Origin: an uncultured Macellibacteroides sp.
Lineage (GTDB): Bacteria > Bacteroidota > Bacteroidia > Bacteroidales > Tannerellaceae
DNA length: 64,000 nucleotides
Reading direction: 5' to 3'
Assembly (NCBI RefSeq): GCF_963667135.1
Contig: NZ_OY762974.1
Coordinates: 3,100,001 to 3,164,000 of the forward strand
The notes under the pieces were generated by a model. That model did not search any database, was not told where the DNA came from, and worked only from the letters and a program-made list of their open reading frames with translations. Positions 1 to 9,784 of this stretch are shown piece after piece. Each line of letters opens with the position of its first letter. Position 1 is the first letter of the stretch. The position numbers and the translations under genes are program-made.

Positions 1-2
1 TG

Positions 3-92
3 TCGGTTGATGCATCAGTGCTTGGCATAGACGAAACGGTTTTATTTATCAAAAGCTTTGTGATGAAAAGGCTTGAATTAGCTTCGAAATAA
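3..92 (+). CDS. C-terminal 29 codons of an unidentified protein (cut by window edge)
   Basis: An open frame enters from the left edge and ends at a TAA at 90-92. The visible tail ends in FIKSFVMKRLELASK and looks like an amphipathic helix. Too little is present to assign a family. It is followed by a hairpin terminator, which supports this being a real gene end. Confidence 0.45.
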   Translation, partial: SVDASVLGIDETVLFIKSFVMKRLELASK

Positions 93-150
93 GAGTATCT
101 GTAACTGTTCCGGCACAAAATGGATCGAAACAGAGAAGGATTCAGTAAAT

Positions 151-188
151 AAAAAAGGGAGATGTTTAAATGCACATCTTCCTTTTTT
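151..188. terminator. Bidirectional intrinsic terminator between convergent genes
   Basis: An inverted repeat (about AAAAAGGGAGATGT and ACATCTTCCTTTTT, one G-T wobble, loop about 8 nt) has an A-run on one side and a T-run on the other. It can therefore stop transcription in both directions. It sits between the plus-strand partial gene and the minus-strand S9 peptidase. Confidence 0.8.
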
Positions 189-214
189 ATTAAAATAAAC
201 TTAAGTAAATGATC

Positions 215-2749
215 TTACAAAGTTCTGTCCGGATAGAGTGTTACCCACCAGGATGGCTCATCTTTCAGGTATTTAGCAAACCAGGCAAAGATACTGTTTT
301 GCCAACCTATACGTTTGCTGTAAGCTGCAATCCCGTGGTTCTCGCCGTCTATCTGAATAAATTCTACTGTTTTACCCAAAAGCTTTAACGCGGCAAACAT
401 CTGGATACTTTCGCCAACAGGTACATTGGTGTCGGCATTGCCATGAAGCAGCAATAGAGGCGTTTTAATCTTGTCGGCATTAAACAAAGGGCTTTGCTTT
501 GTGAATAGTTCCGGATTGTTCCAGGGGTAGCTTCCTGCGTTGGCAACAGAACAATATCCATATCCCCAATATCCTTCGCCCCAATAGCTGCTGAGAGTGC
601 TTATTCCTGCATGACTGATAGCTGCGGCAAAAAGGTCCGTTTGTGTTTGCAGGTACTGTGTCATGAATCCTCCGTAACTTGCTCCAATACATCCTATCTT
701 TTTTATATCCACAAAGGAATGTTCCTCACAGAATTGTTTTGTCCCTTTAATGATCTCATCGGCAGTAACCTTTCCCCATGCGTTTACGTGGCGGGCGGCG
801 AACTCTTGCCCGAATCCTGTTGTTCCGCTTGGATTGAGGGTATAAACAACATAACCTTGCGCTGCATACATGTGCATGGAATAGCGGCTTTCCAGTGCCC
901 TGTTAGTTGGCGAAGTTCCTCCGTAATAATAGACAATCATAGGATATTTCTTTGTTTTGTCAAAGTTGGGAGGAAGATAGTAACGACCTTGAATCGTTGT
1001 GCCCTCTTTTGATATAAAGTTCCAGTCATGAACTTCTCCGAAAGTGATATCCTGCAACTTTTCGGCCGAAAGGTCATAAAGCAACCGGTTTTTTTCGCTC
1101 TTCAGATCATACACATATAACCTGTTAGCATTCGACACACTTTGTCCGTAATAAAGCATCACAGGAGAGGTAAGAGCGATGCTATATGAATTAACAACAT
1201 CTTCCGAAGCATCAATTGCTTTAATCTTTCCTGTTAGAGGATTGCAACAAAATACACGTTGGTAATCCTGATCTTCAGCAAGAAAGTAAATTTGTTTGTC
1301 GAATTGGTTCCACACTCCCCCCATTACATTGGGGTTGAATTCTTTTGTAAGCTGTTTGGCTTTCTTTTTGGTAAGATCATAAATAAAAAGCTGACCGTCG
1401 TACGAGTTCGAAATTTGTCCTTCTTTAATATTCAGTCCTATCCCCTCAAACGCATCTCCCGAACCGGCAACAAGCAATTGTTTGCCATCAGGAGAAAAGG
1501 TGGCCTCGCTAATATAAGGAGCCTTCTCCCAAATAGTATCAACCTCCATTGTTTGCAGGTCTAGTTTATATAGGGAATTGCGGGAAAAAGGCAAAGACGT
1601 GAGTTCACGATTGCTTGTACTGAAAAGAAGATAGCGGCTATCGGCACTTACGTCATTGATGTAGGTACTGTTGTGTCCGTATGTCAGTTGTTCGAACAAG
1701 CCGGTAGCCAGTACGTAACGGTGGATAAAGGAGCGGTTACGCCAGCCTGGCAGACGGTCAGATGGTTCAATGGCACGAATCAGATTTACGTCTTCTTTTG
1801 GTCCCTCTTCCTCAATAGAAAAAAGCAGCGTTCGTTCGTCTGGTGTAAACTGAAAGTTTCCTTTGGGTAATGATTCCACAAGCTTGACCTCTTCCATCGT
1901 TTTGGGGTCAAGAGTGATAAGCTCAGTTCCATTTATTCCGGTAGCTGTGTAATAAAGCTTGTTGCTTACCGGCATCCAACGGGCATCTTTGGTTGATCCG
2001 TCTTCTGTAAACAAAACTTTATTAGTTAAAACTTCGGTTAGTTGTGTATATTGTCTGCTTTTTCCTCCCGTAAAACGTTCGGTATATTTTATCAAGGCGT
2101 ATTTGCCGTTTGGAGAAAGACTTACACCTGCGAAGTCTTTACCTTCAATGATATTATTTAAGGTATAACGCGAATCAGGTTTCAACGAAGCAATTACTTC
2201 GGCTTTGCTATCCGTTTTGAAGCGAGCCTTTAGAAAGGGTTCGGAGGGGTCTGTGTCTGTAGTCAGGTATTTAATAACAACCTCATACCGCCGGGGTTCC
2301 ATAATAAGTTCGGACGATGCGGAACCAGCCTTTTCGAAGGTGGAATCGGTTGTGCTTTTCTCACAGAGTTTTTTGTCGTTTATATATACTTCAAAACGTC
2401 CGGTACCGGAAACTTCCAAGGTTCCCTTAGTGTATTGGTCGCTGTTCAGATAAAAAGAACAAAGGTGCAATGAATTAACCCCTTTTACCGCGGATAATTT
2501 AATATAACCTGATGTGTCAGCTTCAAGTGTTTCTGCTTGCTGCAACATTTTCCCGAAAGGAAGGCTCGTTTTTATCAGATTTCCTATTTCAAAAGGTTTT
2601 CCGTTTACATTCAAACTGTCTGCTAGGACAGGCTTTTGTACAGTTACCGGCCCTGCGTGCTTAAACTGCATGACTTTTACATCTTGGGCAGCAGTTGCCG
2701 AAAGTGATGCCAACAGTAGCAAATACGTTACGTTTTTTTTAAAGTTCAT
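215..2749 (-). CDS. Secreted S9-family peptidase (prolyl oligopeptidase / DPP-like)
   Basis: 844 aa. The N-terminus is a Sec signal peptide (hydrophobic stretch ending ATAAQ), so the enzyme is exported, probably to the periplasm. Residues about 25-190 form a beta-rich N-terminal region, followed by a WD40/TolB-like beta-propeller (about 200-570). The alpha/beta-hydrolase domain is C-terminal: nucleophile Ser691 in GASYGG, Asp773 in HGNADTN and His805 in GENHG, so the triad is intact. Members of this family cleave short peptides, often after proline; the exact specificity here cannot be read. It is the last gene of a minus-strand run after ispE (34-nt gap). Confidence 0.92.
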   Translation of the reverse strand: MNFKKNVTYLLLLASLSATAAQDVKVMQFKHAGPVTVQKPVLADSLNVNGKPFEIGNLIKTSLPFGKMLQQAETLEADTSGYIKLSAVKGVNSLHLCSFYLNSDQYTKGTLEVSGTGRFEVYINDKKLCEKSTTDSTFEKAGSASSELIMEPRRYEVVIKYLTTDTDPSEPFLKARFKTDSKAEVIASLKPDSRYTLNNIIEGKDFAGVSLSPNGKYALIKYTERFTGGKSRQYTQLTEVLTNKVLFTEDGSTKDARWMPVSNKLYYTATGINGTELITLDPKTMEEVKLVESLPKGNFQFTPDERTLLFSIEEEGPKEDVNLIRAIEPSDRLPGWRNRSFIHRYVLATGLFEQLTYGHNSTYINDVSADSRYLLFSTSNRELTSLPFSRNSLYKLDLQTMEVDTIWEKAPYISEATFSPDGKQLLVAGSGDAFEGIGLNIKEGQISNSYDGQLFIYDLTKKKAKQLTKEFNPNVMGGVWNQFDKQIYFLAEDQDYQRVFCCNPLTGKIKAIDASEDVVNSYSIALTSPVMLYYGQSVSNANRLYVYDLKSEKNRLLYDLSAEKLQDITFGEVHDWNFISKEGTTIQGRYYLPPNFDKTKKYPMIVYYYGGTSPTNRALESRYSMHMYAAQGYVVYTLNPSGTTGFGQEFAARHVNAWGKVTADEIIKGTKQFCEEHSFVDIKKIGCIGASYGGFMTQYLQTQTDLFAAAISHAGISTLSSYWGEGYWGYGYCSVANAGSYPWNNPELFTKQSPLFNADKIKTPLLLLHGNADTNVPVGESIQMFAALKLLGKTVEFIQIDGENHGIAAYSKRIGWQNSIFAWFAKYLKDEPSWWVTLYPDRTL

Positions 2750-2783
2750 TATTAAGTGTGTTATGGTTTATTTGTTATGACTT

Positions 2784-3593
2784 CTATTCAAGTTTCCCTT
2801 CCCAAACAAAGCAGGAAGTAAATTGATTTTTTAATGATGTTGGCTTTTCAAAAAGCCCGTAAACAGACGATCCCGATCCGGACATAGACGCATAAACAGC
2901 ACCTTCTTCATATAATGCGTTTTTGATGGCCTCAATAACCGGACGTTTAGCAAATACACTTTTTTCGAACGCATTTGTCATTGTTTCGCGCCATTCTTCA
3001 ACTGGTGTTTCTATAATCTTTTTCAACGAAACTTCGGGTTTGACTGGTTTTACAAGCGAGTATGCCTCTGGAGTGGAAACCGATACATCTGGCTTAATAA
3101 GACATAAGTAATACTTATTCAGCGAAAGCGTTACAGGTTCAAATATGTTTCCGATGCCGGAAGCAAAAACGGGCGTGTTGCGAATAAAGAATGGACAATC
3201 GGCTCCCAGCGACGAAGCCATTAGTTCCAAATGCTCCGAAGGGATATTCAACGAACAAAACTCGTTTAGTAACTTAAGCATGAAAGCAGCATCGGCCGAT
3301 CCACCTCCCAAACCTGCTCCAAAAGGAATGCATTTCTGTAAGTGGACTTCTACCGGAGGAATAGTATACTGCGTTTTCAATAAATTCAGTGCTTTAATCA
3401 CCAGATTTTTTTCTGTTGGCGAGTCTACCGGAATTCCGGTTTGGTTAAACGAAAAAGAGGATGCTGGTACTATTTCCAGTGCGTCTTTAACAGGAATAGG
3501 ATAGAAGACAGTTTCAATATTGTGGTAACCATCGGGTCTTTTGCTAACTATATTAAGTCCCAGGTTTATTTTTGCATTAGGAAAACAAATCAT
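2784..3593 (-). CDS. ispE: 4-diphosphocytidyl-2-C-methyl-D-erythritol kinase
   Basis: 269 aa, within the usual length of the family. IspE is a cytoplasmic GHMP kinase that phosphorylates CDP-methylerythritol in the MEP isoprenoid pathway. The start is the family signature: FPNAKINLGLNIVSKRPDGYH. The ATP-binding glycine-rich loop GAGLGGGSADAA is at residues 92-103, and the C-terminal GHMP motif SMSGSGSSVYGLF is present. It follows the MATE gene by 18 nt and is likely co-transcribed. Identification is secure. Confidence 0.96.
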   Translation of the reverse strand: MICFPNAKINLGLNIVSKRPDGYHNIETVFYPIPVKDALEIVPASSFSFNQTGIPVDSPTEKNLVIKALNLLKTQYTIPPVEVHLQKCIPFGAGLGGGSADAAFMLKLLNEFCSLNIPSEHLELMASSLGADCPFFIRNTPVFASGIGNIFEPVTLSLNKYYLCLIKPDVSVSTPEAYSLVKPVKPEVSLKKIIETPVEEWRETMTNAFEKSVFAKRPVIEAIKNALYEEGAVYASMSGSGSSVYGLFEKPTSLKNQFTSCFVWEGKLE

Positions 3594-3611
3594 ATACTTC
3601 AGTTTTAGGGT

Positions 3612-5003
3612 TTAATTTTTTCTGTTTTTTTCGAGCTTGATTAAACATCTTTTTTTCCAGTGCCCGGCCTTGTAATAGATATAAGTGGCAATCATACCAA
3701 TAGAGATGCTCAAACCTATAGCCCACCAGATACCAGTCTTTCCCAACTCCCCACTCAGCCAATAGGCAAGAGGAATCCGGATAATCCAAAGACTAATAAG
3801 ACTTGTAACCATCGTAAACAACGTGTCTCCAGCACCTCTAAGCGCCCCATTTAAAATATTTAAAGCACCGTGAATGATAAAAAATCCTCCTACAATCAAG
3901 AGGTATTCTTTTCCTATGGCGATAACAGTTGGATCGTGAGTAAAGGCCATCATCATTTGTTCTCCAAAAAAGAAAATGGAAGCAAAGGCTATAATACTGA
4001 AGAACGAACTAACCCACATAGAAAATCGTACGCCGGCTTTTACCCGATCTAACTTGCCAGCGCCCATGTTTTGTCCGCAAAAAGCAGAAAGGGCACCCGA
4101 TAGAGTAAGTATAGCCTGAGTAATAATGGTGTCAATTTTCCCTGCAGCGCCATACGCAGTCAGAGTGTCTGTTCCAAAACTATTCACAATACCAAGTAAA
4201 GCAATGAGTCCAAGAGATATGGCACATTGTTGCACGCTGGTAGGAAGCCCTATTTTGAGTCCCTGTTTAAACAGTTTAGCATCAAATACAAGATCTTGTT
4301 TTTTAATTGAGAGAAGCGGATGCCGGTCGTTTATATAAAATAGAGCAATACACATGGCTATTCCCTGTGCAGCAACTGTTGCACGGGCTGCTCCTTCAAT
4401 TCCCCATCCAAAACCTACAATGAACAAAATGTCGAGCACCACATTCAGAAGGGTTGAAATAAGGATGAATATCATTGGGCGGTTAGATTCACCTATACCC
4501 CGAAGGATAGATACAATACTGTTGAATGTCACAAACAGAAAAGTACCGCCGATGTATATTTTAAAATACTTAACAGCTTCGGGGATAACTTCTTCCGGTG
4601 TATTGGTGAGGCGAAAAATAGGTTCGGCAAATATAATTCCGATGATTGAGAGCATAATCCCGGATACCATCATAAAAATAAAGAAAGAGGAAAAGGCCCG
4701 TTGAACTTTTTTGTATTGGCGGGCACCAAAATACTGAGAAACAACTACCGAAACACCACTTCCGATGCCAATAACCAGTGATATGATAAAGTAATAGATG
4801 AAAAAAGAGGCACTAACTGCTGCCAAGGCCTCTTTTCCCAGAAACTGTCCGACAATAATACTGTCGGTTATATTGTAAAGCTGTTGAAGTATATTGCCGA
4901 TAAGCAAGGGGACAGCAAATCTTACAATTACCCTCCACACGGGACCCTTGGTGAGGTCTCCGGTTCTAATCTCTTCCGAACTTGTCCAATTTTGGTTCTC
5001 CAT
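3612..5003 (-). CDS. MATE-family multidrug/Na+ antiporter
   Basis: 463 aa, about 12 transmembrane helices, two homologous halves as in MatE proteins. The N-terminal half has the typical VIRFAVPLLIGNILQQLYNITDSIIVG segment (split here: VIRFAVPLLIGNILQ, then LYNITDSIIVGQFLG). The family exports cationic drugs or metabolites with Na+ or H+ exchange; the substrate cannot be predicted. It lies 10 nt after the yihY-like gene and 18 nt before ispE, suggesting one transcript. Confidence 0.93.
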   Translation of the reverse strand: MENQNWTSSEEIRTGDLTKGPVWRVIVRFAVPLLIGNILQQLYNITDSIIVGQFLGKEALAAVSASFFIYYFIISLVIGIGSGVSVVVSQYFGARQYKKVQRAFSSFFIFMMVSGIMLSIIGIIFAEPIFRLTNTPEEVIPEAVKYFKIYIGGTFLFVTFNSIVSILRGIGESNRPMIFILISTLLNVVLDILFIVGFGWGIEGAARATVAAQGIAMCIALFYINDRHPLLSIKKQDLVFDAKLFKQGLKIGLPTSVQQCAISLGLIALLGIVNSFGTDTLTAYGAAGKIDTIITQAILTLSGALSAFCGQNMGAGKLDRVKAGVRFSMWVSSFFSIIAFASIFFFGEQMMMAFTHDPTVIAIGKEYLLIVGGFFIIHGALNILNGALRGAGDTLFTMVTSLISLWIIRIPLAYWLSGELGKTGIWWAIGLSISIGMIATYIYYKAGHWKKRCLIKLEKNRKN

Positions 5004-5013
5004 GCAATTCAGA

Positions 5014-6372
5014 TTACAAGTCTTTCAGCAAAATCTTATCATTTGCCTGATACATGTCATTTCTTGTTTTGAGTAACGTTTCCCATTCGTGGTTGACTAA
5101 TCCCTTTGTGTCTATCTTAAAATTTTCGGAACCGTATTCGTCCATCTTGCTTAACAAGAAACTAACCGTAATCTTATTGATATCTAGTGCGGGTTGGTAA
5201 AAAATAACACGGTCGTCTTCGCCATATTTTACCTCAATAATAATTTTCAACTCTGTAAGATGATATAGAATCTGAGTTGTAATTCGGATGGGAATGCAAT
5301 ATTGCACCGAAATCTCATCTGCAGTAAAAGGTTTTTCTCCTTTTTCGAACCTCTTAACAATCAGGGATGCAATTAGCAGCGTAAGAAAATCTTTATACCT
5401 TCTGCTAATGTTTTTGCTGTCGCGGTCGAAATTGAACTTTTTTACATTTTGTGAAGCATAAGACAGTTCAGCGCCAAAAAGACATATCAGCCAGGAAAGT
5501 TGCAGCCAAAGCAACAATAACGGTAGCGCGGCAAAGCTTCCATAAATAGCGTTATACTTTGAAACCCATATCTGACCACTAATGTAAATGAACTGAAAGA
5601 ACTGAAATGCACATCCCGCTAATACTCCCGCAACCAATCCGTTGGCAAACTTTACCTTCGTGTTTGGCAGAGATATATAAAGCGCTGTAAAGGCCATTAT
5701 TGTAATGATATAAGGAGCCACATTAAGGACAACGCCAACAATAGGAGTAAGTAAAACGTAATTGCTGAGATATGTACTTTGTATGGTAGACATGAAAATG
5801 GTAAAACCGCTGGATAAGGTCATCAGTACCGGAAGTAAAATAAACAACGCAAGATAATCGGTTATCTTGCGATACCACTGCCGGGATTTCTGAATCTGCC
5901 AGATGTCGTTAAATGTATCTTCGATAGATGAAATAAGATTGATAACCGTATAAAAAAGCAAAGCCATACCAATTCCGATGATTACACCTCCCTGTGCCTC
6001 TGCCAGATACCGCTCCACATATTCAAAAGCCTTATTAAGTTCTACTCCCTGTCCCGGGAAATAGCCTAAAAGCTCCTGCCGGACAGTTTCCTGAAATCCG
6101 AAACCTTTGGCAATTCCCAAAATTACAGCTAAAAGAGGAACGATGGAAAGAACTGTGCTGAAAGTAAGAGCTGAGGCTTTGGTTTGCAGTTCCTGATTGA
6201 TAAATCCGCGTACCGCAAGAACAACTGTTTTAATGGCGTTATAGTAAAATACTTTCAGGCCGCTTACTTCACTTTCGGTAATCCTCCAAATGTCGTCGGT
6301 TATAAAATGAACGGTCCACGTTAGCAGATCGTCTATTCGTTTGCTGATGGGTATTTTCTCTTTATTTTTCAT
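5014..6372 (-). CDS. YihY/BrkB (UPF0761) inner-membrane protein
   Basis: 452 aa from the ATG at 6372. The frame is open 57 nt further upstream, but that extension runs into the RNase P RNA gene, so I chose the MKNKEKIPISKR start. Several transmembrane helices (about residues 60-320) carry the family motif region ASALTFSTVLSIVPLLAVILG and the LLLLWLQLSWLICLFGAELSYA helix (in part). The C-terminal ~90 residues look like a winged-helix/soluble domain. The old label 'ribonuclease BN' for this family is not supported; the function remains uncertain. Confidence 0.88.
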   Translation of the reverse strand: MKNKEKIPISKRIDDLLTWTVHFITDDIWRITESEVSGLKVFYYNAIKTVVLAVRGFINQELQTKASALTFSTVLSIVPLLAVILGIAKGFGFQETVRQELLGYFPGQGVELNKAFEYVERYLAEAQGGVIIGIGMALLFYTVINLISSIEDTFNDIWQIQKSRQWYRKITDYLALFILLPVLMTLSSGFTIFMSTIQSTYLSNYVLLTPIVGVVLNVAPYIITIMAFTALYISLPNTKVKFANGLVAGVLAGCAFQFFQFIYISGQIWVSKYNAIYGSFAALPLLLLWLQLSWLICLFGAELSYASQNVKKFNFDRDSKNISRRYKDFLTLLIASLIVKRFEKGEKPFTADEISVQYCIPIRITTQILYHLTELKIIIEVKYGEDDRVIFYQPALDINKITVSFLLSKMDEYGSENFKIDTKGLVNHEWETLLKTRNDMYQANDKILLKDL

Positions 6373-6394
6373 GATATAAATTATAAAAAGAATT

Positions 6395-6748
6395 GCAGCA
6401 GACCTATAAGCCGGGTTCTGTACTCGCATCCGAAGATGAAAGCGTCTGCCATTTATCTCGACCAGTTGTCGCCAACTGGCTCTAGCGGTCTACCCCCCGG
6501 CATCGGACGAGCAATCCTACTGCGCCGGTATACATGACCTTACAACCCATAAGACGTACGGCATCTCGTATTACTACGAAACCCGGTGAGCTTTTACCTC
6601 ACCTTTTCACCCTTACCGGCAAGCCGGCGGTTATTTTCTGTTACATTACTCTGCCCTTGCGAACAGCTTCCCGTTAGGAAGTATGGTGCTCTGCGTTGCC
6701 CGGACGTTCCTCCCACAATAAATGTGAGCGACAGACCAGTCTGCTGCA
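6395..6748 (-). ncRNA. rnpB: RNase P RNA (class A)
   Basis: Catalytic RNA for maturing tRNA 5' ends. Read on the minus strand, it opens with GCAGCAGACTGGTC and soon reaches GAGGAACGTCCGGGC, the conserved 5' part of the P4 core. The 3' side has GATAAATGGCAGACG, then ACAGAACCCGGCTTATAGG and a closing GTCTGCTGC that pairs with the 5' end. Length about 354 nt is normal. The 5' end is set from the terminal helix and from a -7 box 7 nt upstream. Boundaries may be off by a few nt. Confidence 0.95.
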
Positions 6749-6754
6749 ATGATG

Positions 6755-6762
6755 CAAAGATA
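6755..6762 (-). promoter_or_regulatory. -7 box of the rnpB promoter
   Basis: On the minus strand the sequence is TATCTTTG, an exact TAnnTTTG match for the Bacteroidetes primary sigma factor, placed 7 nt before the predicted RNA 5' end. No good TTTG -33 element is visible upstream. Confidence 0.65.
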
Positions 6763-7032
6763 GATTTTTTTTATTGATTTATCCTATGATTATGTCAGTA
6801 AAGAAAAAACAATCTGACCTTGTTGCTGTTATAATACTAAGAGTCTGACCATTTGACAGTTTTTATATTTGTTAAAATGGTACCTTGTAATGCCTGCTAC
6901 AGTTAAGACCAGTTAACTGCAGAGTGATAGGCGTTAAAAGTGATAAAAAATAGGAGTGTAAGTGGATAATTGCACAATTTTTGAACTTAATTTGCTATAG
7001 TTAAAATGTTAAATTTAAGTTTTAAAATTAGG

Positions 7033-8538
7033 ATGAATATGAATACAACGATGAAAAATGTACTTAGCATTGCCTTAGTGGCGGTTGTTAGTTCAGGTAT
7101 TACAATCGGAGCTAATGCTTACATGAACAGACAAAAATCAGGATTTGCATTGGTTGATAATCAAAGCGGATTTAATCAGCCTATGCGCCTTACTAGTTAC
7201 AACGCTGTAGCTGGCGAAAACACAGATTTCACCATGGCAGCCGAACGGTCTGTGCATGCTGTTGTTCACATCAAATCGATTTCTGAGGTGAAAATGTCTG
7301 GTCCGCAGTATATGGATCCTTTTGATTTCTTTTTTGGTAATGGCAGGGGATCTCAAAATCAGCAACCTCAACAACGTGTTGGTTCGGGTTCGGGTGTTAT
7401 TATTTCTACAGACGGGTATATTATTACTAATAATCATGTGGTTGACGGATCTACTGAACTTGACGTTACTTTAAATGATAACCGTAAGTTCAAGGCAAAA
7501 ATAGTAGGATCAGATCCAACTACGGATATTGCGCTGCTTAAAGTGGATGCTACAGACCTGCCTACCATTCCTTTTGGAGATTCGGACCAGCTGAAAGTTG
7601 GCGAATGGGTTTTGGCTGTTGGAAATCCTTTTAACCTGACATCTACAGTTACAGCCGGTATAGTTAGTGCCAAAGGTCGTTCTATTAATGATGGCAGTGA
7701 GGAGAATCGCGGCAAAATTGAATCATTTATTCAGACAGATGCCGCAGTGAATCCCGGAAATAGCGGTGGCGCGTTGGTAAACACTAAGGGCGAACTGGTA
7801 GGTATCAATACCGCCATCTATTCTCAAACCGGGAATTATGCAGGCTACTCGTTTGCAGTTCCAATGAGTATTGCCGGAAAAGTTGTTCAGGATTTAAAAC
7901 AATACGGAAATGTTCAGCGAGCCGTTCTTGGTGTGGAGATTGGGGATGTTTCGGCTCTTACTGAAGAATTGAAAAAAGATGTAAAAGTTACCGAAGGAGC
8001 TTATGTGGCTAATTTTGCTATGCGTAGTTCTGCCAAGGAGGCCGGTCTGGAAATTGGCGACGTGATTGTTGCTGTAAACGATGTGAATGTTCGTTCCACC
8101 AGTCGCTTGCAGGAGCAGGTAAATAAATACAGACCGGGCGATAAAGTGAAGATTACAGTAAACCGTAAAGGTGTTCAGAAAGTGTTTAATGTTGAACTGC
8201 GCAATATGCAGGGCGATACGAAAATAATAGATAAGGCTGATCCAAACCAAGTACTGGGTGGAGCTTATAAACCTCTGAGTGATAAACAAAAGAAGGAATT
8301 AGGCCTAAGCTATGGTATTCAGGTTACTGGCTTAACCAGCGGTAAATTGAAAGATGCCGGAGTGAAGACAGGATATGTCATTTTAGTTGTAAATGATACA
8401 AGAATCAATTCGACAGAAGATTTGGAACAAGTTGTTGATAGTATACTGAAAGGCCGTTCAAGCGATCAGGTCCTCTTTATAAAGGGATTATATCCTGGAG
8501 GAAAGACGGCTTATTATGCAATTAATTTGGGAGAATAA
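7033..8538 (+). CDS. HtrA/DegQ-type periplasmic serine protease
   Basis: 501 aa from 7033. ATGs at 7006, 7039 and 7054 are also possible; AGG at 7030-7032 would best serve 7039. Short N-terminal membrane/signal segment (VLSIALVAVVSSGITIGANA). Trypsin-like domain with His in TNNHVVDG, Asp in DPTTDIALLKV and Ser in NPGNSGGALV, all intact. Two PDZ domains follow (about residues 295-385 and 420-500). This family degrades or refolds damaged envelope proteins. It stands alone, upstream of rpoD; a hairpin at 8587 separates them. Confidence 0.94.
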   Translation: MNMNTTMKNVLSIALVAVVSSGITIGANAYMNRQKSGFALVDNQSGFNQPMRLTSYNAVAGENTDFTMAAERSVHAVVHIKSISEVKMSGPQYMDPFDFFFGNGRGSQNQQPQQRVGSGSGVIISTDGYIITNNHVVDGSTELDVTLNDNRKFKAKIVGSDPTTDIALLKVDATDLPTIPFGDSDQLKVGEWVLAVGNPFNLTSTVTAGIVSAKGRSINDGSEENRGKIESFIQTDAAVNPGNSGGALVNTKGELVGINTAIYSQTGNYAGYSFAVPMSIAGKVVQDLKQYGNVQRAVLGVEIGDVSALTEELKKDVKVTEGAYVANFAMRSSAKEAGLEIGDVIVAVNDVNVRSTSRLQEQVNKYRPGDKVKITVNRKGVQKVFNVELRNMQGDTKIIDKADPNQVLGGAYKPLSDKQKKELGLSYGIQVTGLTSGKLKDAGVKTGYVILVVNDTRINSTEDLEQVVDSILKGRSSDQVLFIKGLYPGGKTAYYAINLGE

Positions 8539-8586
8539 GGATTTGTAGGATATAGTTTAGGGCAAATGGATTGTTAAAGGTATTTA

Positions 8587-8618
8587 ATTGGTCGGGTCAT
8601 AGGGTGCACCCGGCCAAT
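8587..8618 (+). terminator. Hairpin between htrA-like gene and rpoD
   Basis: ATTGGTCGGGT pairs with ACCCGGCCAAT (11 bp, one wobble, loop about 10 nt). The downstream tract is T-rich but has no clean T-run, so termination may be partial. It lies 49 nt after the protease stop codon. Confidence 0.5.
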
Positions 8619-8636
8619 ATTCTCAATTATTTGTGT

Positions 8637-8644
8637 TATCTTTG
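8637..8644 (+). promoter_or_regulatory. -7 box of the rpoD promoter
   Basis: TATCTTTG matches TAnnTTTG exactly, 30 nt before the rpoD ATG. No convincing -33 TTTG was found at the usual spacing; the upstream DNA holds the hairpin instead. Confidence 0.55.
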
Positions 8645-8674
8645 CACCCCAAATATGTCAATTAAATTAATTGA

Positions 8675-9535
8675 ATGAGACAGTTAAAGATTACAAAGTC
8701 CATTACCAATCGCGAGAGCGCTTCTTTGGATAAGTATCTTCAGGAAATTGGTCGTGAAGATCTTATTACAGTAGAAGAGGAAGTTGAATTGGCACAGGCT
8801 ATCAAAAGAGGAGATCGTAGAGCGTTGGAGAAATTGACCAGGGCAAATCTGCGTTTTGTTGTTTCAGTTGCAAAACAGTATCAGAATCAGGGATTAAGTT
8901 TACCTGACCTTATTAACGAGGGCAACCTCGGTCTGATTAAAGCTGCAGAGAAATTTGACGAAACAAGAGGATTCAAGTTCATTTCTTATGCTGTATGGTG
9001 GATTCGTCAGTCCATTCTTCAGGCTTTGGCAGAACAGTCAAGGATCGTACGTCTTCCTTTGAATCAGGTTGGCTCGCTGAATAAAATCAGTAAAGCCTTT
9101 TCTAAATTCGAACAGGAAAACGAGCGTAAACCTTCACCTGAAGAGCTTGCTTTAGAGTTGGATATTCCCGTGGATAAGATTTCGGATACCCTAAAGGTTT
9201 CCGGACGTCATATTTCGGTGGATGCCCCATTCGTGGAAGGCGAAGACAACAGCCTCTTGGATGTGCTTGTTAACGATGATGCTCCTATTGCTGACCGTGC
9301 GTTAATGAACGAATCATTGGCTAAGGAAATTGACAGAGCACTAGCTACGTTAACCGAAAGAGAATGCGAGATAATCAAAATGTTTTTCGGTATTGGAAGT
9401 CAAGAGATGACACTAGAAGAGATTGGCGACAAATTTGGCCTCACTAGAGAGCGCGTCCGCCAGATCAAGGAAAAAGCAATCAGAAGATTAAGACAGGGTA
9501 CTCGTAGCAAACTACTCAAATCGTATTTAGGATAA
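8675..9535 (+). CDS. rpoD: Primary sigma factor (RpoD, sigma-ABfr type)
   Basis: 286 aa, the short form typical of Bacteroidetes, which lacks the long region 1.1 and the non-conserved insert of E. coli RpoD. Region 1.2/2 is complete: [21 protein letters not shown], the [21 protein letters not shown] core (promoter melting), then regions 3 and 4 with [20 protein letters not shown] and the helix-turn-helix [22 protein letters not shown]. It directs transcription from TTTG/TAnnTTTG promoters such as those listed in this annotation. Monocistronic, followed by a strong terminator. Confidence 0.97.
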   Translation: MRQLKITKSITNRESASLDKYLQEIGREDLITVEEEVELAQAIKRGDRRALEKLTRANLRFVVSVAKQYQNQGLSLPDLINEGNLGLIKAAEKFDETRGFKFISYAVWWIRQSILQALAEQSRIVRLPLNQVGSLNKISKAFSKFEQENERKPSPEELALELDIPVDKISDTLKVSGRHISVDAPFVEGEDNSLLDVLVNDDAPIADRALMNESLAKEIDRALATLTERECEIIKMFFGIGSQEMTLEEIGDKFGLTRERVRQIKEKAIRRLRQGTRSKLLKSYLG

Positions 9536-9558
9536 CTTCATTTACGTGTTGTTATCGC

Positions 9559-9600
9559 AAGGCTCCCCATCCGCAAAGGATAGGGAGCCTTTGTTTTTTT
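9559..9600 (+). terminator. Intrinsic terminator of rpoD
   Basis: A 14-bp stem with one mismatch (AAGGCTCCCCATCC with GGATAGGGAGCCTT), a 5-nt loop and a following run of T. Confidence 0.9.
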
Positions 9601-9693
9601 ATATTGTCGTCCTGTTCCAAACAATTATTGTAATCAATTTACTTGATTAACTAATATTGTATATGCTTTAATGCTTTTTAGTTAATTGAATTG

Positions 9694-9722
9694 ATTTATA
9701 GATAAATAAATCTATAAATTTG
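9694..9722 (+). promoter_or_regulatory. Promoter with overlapping 10-bp inverted repeat, upstream of SUMF1-like gene
   Basis: A TAAATTTG -7 box (9715-9722, TAnnTTTG match) overlaps the right arm of a perfect inverted repeat: ATTTATAGAT at 9694-9703 and ATCTATAAAT at 9710-9719. A dyad on the -7 element is a plausible repressor site. The regulator is unknown. Confidence 0.4.
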
Positions 9723-9784
9723 AAACCAACATTCAGAATATTGAGAAATAAGGTGAGGTTCTTTCAAATAAACAAAGATAGATT

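Noticed and set aside
5014-6372. Annotation of the YihY-like protein as ribonuclease BN
   Set aside because: The family is an integral membrane protein group; the RNase BN label is a historical misassignment.
6373-6429. A 19-codon N-terminal extension of the YihY-like protein
   Set aside because: It lies partly within the 3' end of the RNase P RNA gene; the internal ATG at 6372 gives a normal start.
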